A stretch of DNA of 64,000 nt, from positions 1-64,000 of the forward strand of contig JAZNDW010000028.1 of the NCBI GenBank assembly GCA_045588245.1. The letters run 5' to 3'. The notes below the pieces were generated by a model. The model was not told the origin of the DNA and made no database searches. It worked only from the letters and a program-made list of their open reading frames with translations. The translations under genes were made by a program, and so were the position numbers. Source of the stretch: DTU064 sp045588245 (GTDB taxonomy: Bacteria > Bacillota > Clostridia > Oscillospirales > CAG-272). This document shows, one piece after another, positions 62,134-64,000 of the stretch; the first letter of the stretch is position 1; each line of letters begins with the position of its first letter.

Positions 62134-63156
62134 TTATTTTTTCAGCTTTCCCATAACTCCGGGATTGTGATTGCTCCAAACGTTTCCGACGCTGTTTTGA
62201 CCGCGAGCCCTTACGGTATAAAGATACGCGATCTTGTCTGACGGCGGAACGTCCGTATATTCAAGTCCTGCGTATCCGTCAGCGATCTGACTCCAAGCCG
62301 AACCGGGGACGTTTTCCTTGCGGTACACGCGATAATCGATGGCATTGTTTATGTTGTTCCAGCTGATAGTGACCGAATCGGCGCACGACGTAACGCGGAC
62401 GGTCGGTGCCGGCAGGTACGACAGCTTTGTCGGATCGCTTGCGATATGCTGATGATAAAGCTCAAGCACCGTTTCGGGATCGCCAATAGCGCGCAATTCG
62501 CCGAACTCAAGCCACATAACACGAGTGCAAAGATTTTTGATCTCTCCCAGGTTGTGGGATACGATTATAACGGTCTTGTTGCTGTTGTTGATGAGAGCTT
62601 CGAGCGCGGCATGGCTTTTTGCACGGAATTTCATGTCACCGACGGAAAGGACTTCGTCGATGAGGATTATATCCGTTTCAAGCATTATGGCGATGGAAAA
62701 TGCCAATTTTGAATACATTCCGCTTGAATAATTCTTCACAGGACGGTCAATGGCGTCACCGATCTCGGAAAACTCTACGATGCTGTCAAACTTTTCGTCA
62801 ATTTCATCTTTGGTGAATCCCATTGAAAGGGCCGAGAGAATGACGTTGTCGCGTCCTGATAACTCTCCGATAAACCCGGTTCCGAGCGAGAGAAGAGAAA
62901 TGCTGTTCCCGTGGAGGTCAACGGAACCCGAATTGGGAGCCATAAGACCGGCAACAGAACGCAAAAGCGTAGATTTTCCGCTTCCGTTAGATCCGATAAT
63001 ACCGAGTATTTCGCCTTTGGGTACGGTAAAGCTGACATTGTCAAGAGCTTTTACTGTTTTTTTGTTTTTGTCGCCAAAGCGTAAGCTGCGGATACTCCGT
63101 TTTTCGGTAATATCATATTGTAAGCATAAATTCTCAACTGTAATAACTTCTGTCAT
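62134..63156 (-). CDS. Polysaccharide ABC transporter ATPase with FnIII-like tail
   Basis: TagH/Wzt-type ATPase exporting undecaprenyl-linked surface polysaccharide or teichoic acid; 340 residues. Walker A GSNGSGKSTLLR, signature NYSSGMYSKLAFS, Walker B DIILIDEVLSVGD, H-loop VIIVSHNLGE. After about residue 245 an extra domain of about 95 residues starts APTVRVTSCADSVTISWNN and continues IDYRVYRKE, YTDVPPSDKIAYLYTVRARGQN, which reads as fibronectin type III. Start 63156 chosen (AAAGAGA 5 nt upstream); 63171 is also possible since it overlaps the permease stop (TGATG). The exporter is at the edge of the window. Confidence 0.9.
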   Translation of the reverse strand: MTEVITVENLCLQYDITEKRSIRSLRFGDKNKKTVKALDNVSFTVPKGEILGIIGSNGSGKSTLLRSVAGLMAPNSGSVDLHGNSISLLSLGTGFIGELSGRDNVILSALSMGFTKDEIDEKFDSIVEFSEIGDAIDRPVKNYSSGMYSKLAFSIAIMLETDIILIDEVLSVGDMKFRAKSHAALEALINNSNKTVIIVSHNLGEIKNLCTRVMWLEFGELRAIGDPETVLELYHQHIASDPTKLSYLPAPTVRVTSCADSVTISWNNINNAIDYRVYRKENVPGSAWSQIADGYAGLEYTDVPPSDKIAYLYTVRARGQNSVGNVWSNHNPGVMGKLKK

Positions 63157-63170
63157 AGTAATCTCTTTCA

Positions 63171-63953
63171 TCAAACGACTTTGATATATTGGCTTTCGGA
63201 CTTATATATCCTGCGGACACCGAGTACGCTGACAACGATTGCTATAATAAAATACGTTATGAGCAGTCCCCATTGAGCCGGTGTTGCATAAAGCAAGGCA
63301 TTTCGTGCCTCAAATATAATAAGCGCAATAGGGTTGAAAGTGAATACCGCTTTTGAGACTGCAGGTGCTAACAGCTCGTTTATGGGATAAAAGACACCCG
63401 TGATGTAAAAGAGCATCTGCAAAAAGATCACCATCAGTTTTTGCAGGTCTTCAACGTAAACGCCGATGTGCATACACCAAGAGCATATACCGAACGTGAA
63501 AACGAACAGTACGAGCGTTATCGGCACGATCGATAAAAGGTTAAGGCTCAGGGGTACACGGTAAAATACCATAAGAGCGATGATCGGCACGTATGAGCAA
63601 AGCATTTTGAAAGCGTTTACACAAAGCATTGATAAAATCAGCACAAACTTCGGAATATACACCTTTGACGCAACGGCGCGGTAGCGCTTGAACAGCGTTA
63701 TACTCGAAACTACGCTGCTGTTGAAGAAACGCCAATATGTGAGTCCGACAATGATGAACGCGACAACGTAGGTCGTTGTGCGATGGAACACCGCGGTAAA
63801 CACGAACATATAGACGAACATGAAAAGTACAGGCTCAAGCACCCACCAGAATCCGCCGAGCCATGAGCTTGCAAGCTCCGCTTTGAGCTGTGCTTTGGCG
63901 GAATAGAGAATATAGCCTCTGTATTTCATTAAGTCGTTAAAGAATTTTTTCAT
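63171..63953 (-). CDS. Polysaccharide ABC transporter permease (TagG/Wzm type)
   Basis: ABC-2 type membrane subunit, 260 residues, six transmembrane helices. Conserved features are the N-terminal interface RGYILYSAKAQLKAELASSWLGGFWWVLEPVLFMFVYMFVF in parts, then FFNSSVVSSITLFKRYRAVASKVYIPK and FYPINELLA. The start at 63953 (MKKFFN) has GGAG 6 nt upstream, which overlaps the ATG at 63965. Its gene is complete; coupled to the ATPase gene. Any glycosyltransferase genes would lie beyond the window. Confidence 0.92.
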   Translation of the reverse strand: MKKFFNDLMKYRGYILYSAKAQLKAELASSWLGGFWWVLEPVLFMFVYMFVFTAVFHRTTTYVVAFIIVGLTYWRFFNSSVVSSITLFKRYRAVASKVYIPKFVLILSMLCVNAFKMLCSYVPIIALMVFYRVPLSLNLLSIVPITLVLFVFTFGICSWCMHIGVYVEDLQKLMVIFLQMLFYITGVFYPINELLAPAVSKAVFTFNPIALIIFEARNALLYATPAQWGLLITYFIIAIVVSVLGVRRIYKSESQYIKVV

Positions 63954-64000
63954 CGTTAACTCCATCGGGTCCGCTTTTCTTGCGGAGAGTTAAATTATAT

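Noticed and set aside
1..64000. CRISPR arrays, IS elements, prophage or integrative element
   Set aside because: No direct repeat array, transposase, integrase or att-like repeats; the only tandem repeat is the Thr-Glu coding hexamer.

Overview
The window is a gene-dense chromosomal segment with short intergenic gaps, genes on both strands and sigma-A promoters of classical form. It most likely comes from an uncultured, spore-forming, anaerobic member of the Bacillota (class Clostridia), probably a gut or rumen Eubacteriales/Oscillospirales-type organism. The evidence is SpoIIE and RicT, a Zn-ribbon L32, strong AGGAGG ribosome sites, perfect TTGACA-17-TATAAT promoters, a tryptophan T-box, a class B sortase, a short HisG with HisZ, and several plant-glycan-type glycosidases. 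I see no insertion sequence, prophage, integrase, CRISPR array or rRNA.

Layout. 0.2-1.1 kb: a sortase-substrate-like surface protein. 1.2-5.6 kb (minus): holB-ricT-ferredoxin-trmN6-rsmI, the housekeeping cluster known from Bacillus with a ferredoxin gene inserted. 5.8-7.9 kb: DUF177-rpmF, a methyltransferase and a cytidine-deaminase-like gene. 8-12.2 kb (minus): ABC-F ATPase, TelA-like protein and a polytopic membrane protein. 12.4-16.9 kb: a YihY protein and two large lipoproteins, one a probable zinc protease. 16.9-18.6 kb: a Trp-specific T-box controlling a lone trpB. 18.7-21 kb (minus): sortase B and Xaa-Pro aminopeptidase. 21.2-25.4 kb (minus): a 1410-residue multimodular glycosidase-like protein. 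25.6-28.6 kb: bioY, a Gfo/Idh/MocA oxidoreductase and a GNAT protein. 28.7-30.1 kb (minus): a MATE exporter. 30.2-35.1 kb: GH43, CPBP protease, a small membrane protein, MBOAT and an SGNH-LRR protein behind one strong promoter. 35.2-38.8 kb: an AI-2E family permease convergent with spoIIE. 39-41 kb (minus): hflK-hflC. 41.2-44.4 kb: tadA, LOG protein, GDSL lipoprotein, RNase Z. 44.5-49.5 kb (minus): clpC, a DUF4097 protein, and the VTC-DUF4956 pair. 49.6 kb: tRNA-Gly(CCC). 49.8-53.1 kb (minus): an amino-acid ABC transporter joined to argF. 53.4-62 kb: a complete histidine operon led by a TrpR-family regulator. 62-64 kb (minus): a TagGH/Wzm-Wzt-type polysaccharide exporter.

The genes point to a cell that makes its own histidine, takes up or salvages biotin, indole/tryptophan and arginine-type amino acids, decorates and exports a surface polysaccharide (MBOAT/SGNH, TagGH-like), anchors proteins with sortase B, and digests plant-type oligosaccharides. 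The least ordinary observations are: the ferredoxin beside ricT (RicT belongs to an iron-sulfur complex); an ARG-box-like palindrome in the leader of the transporter-argF operon; the T-box/solo-trpB unit with a 16-codon ORF between them; the Wzt-like ATPase ending in a fibronectin-III-like domain; and VTC-DUF4956 without its frequent partner CotH. No feature here clearly amounts to a wholly unknown system. Many starts were moved from the longest open frame to an internal codon because the Shine-Dalgarno site overlaps the upstream one.
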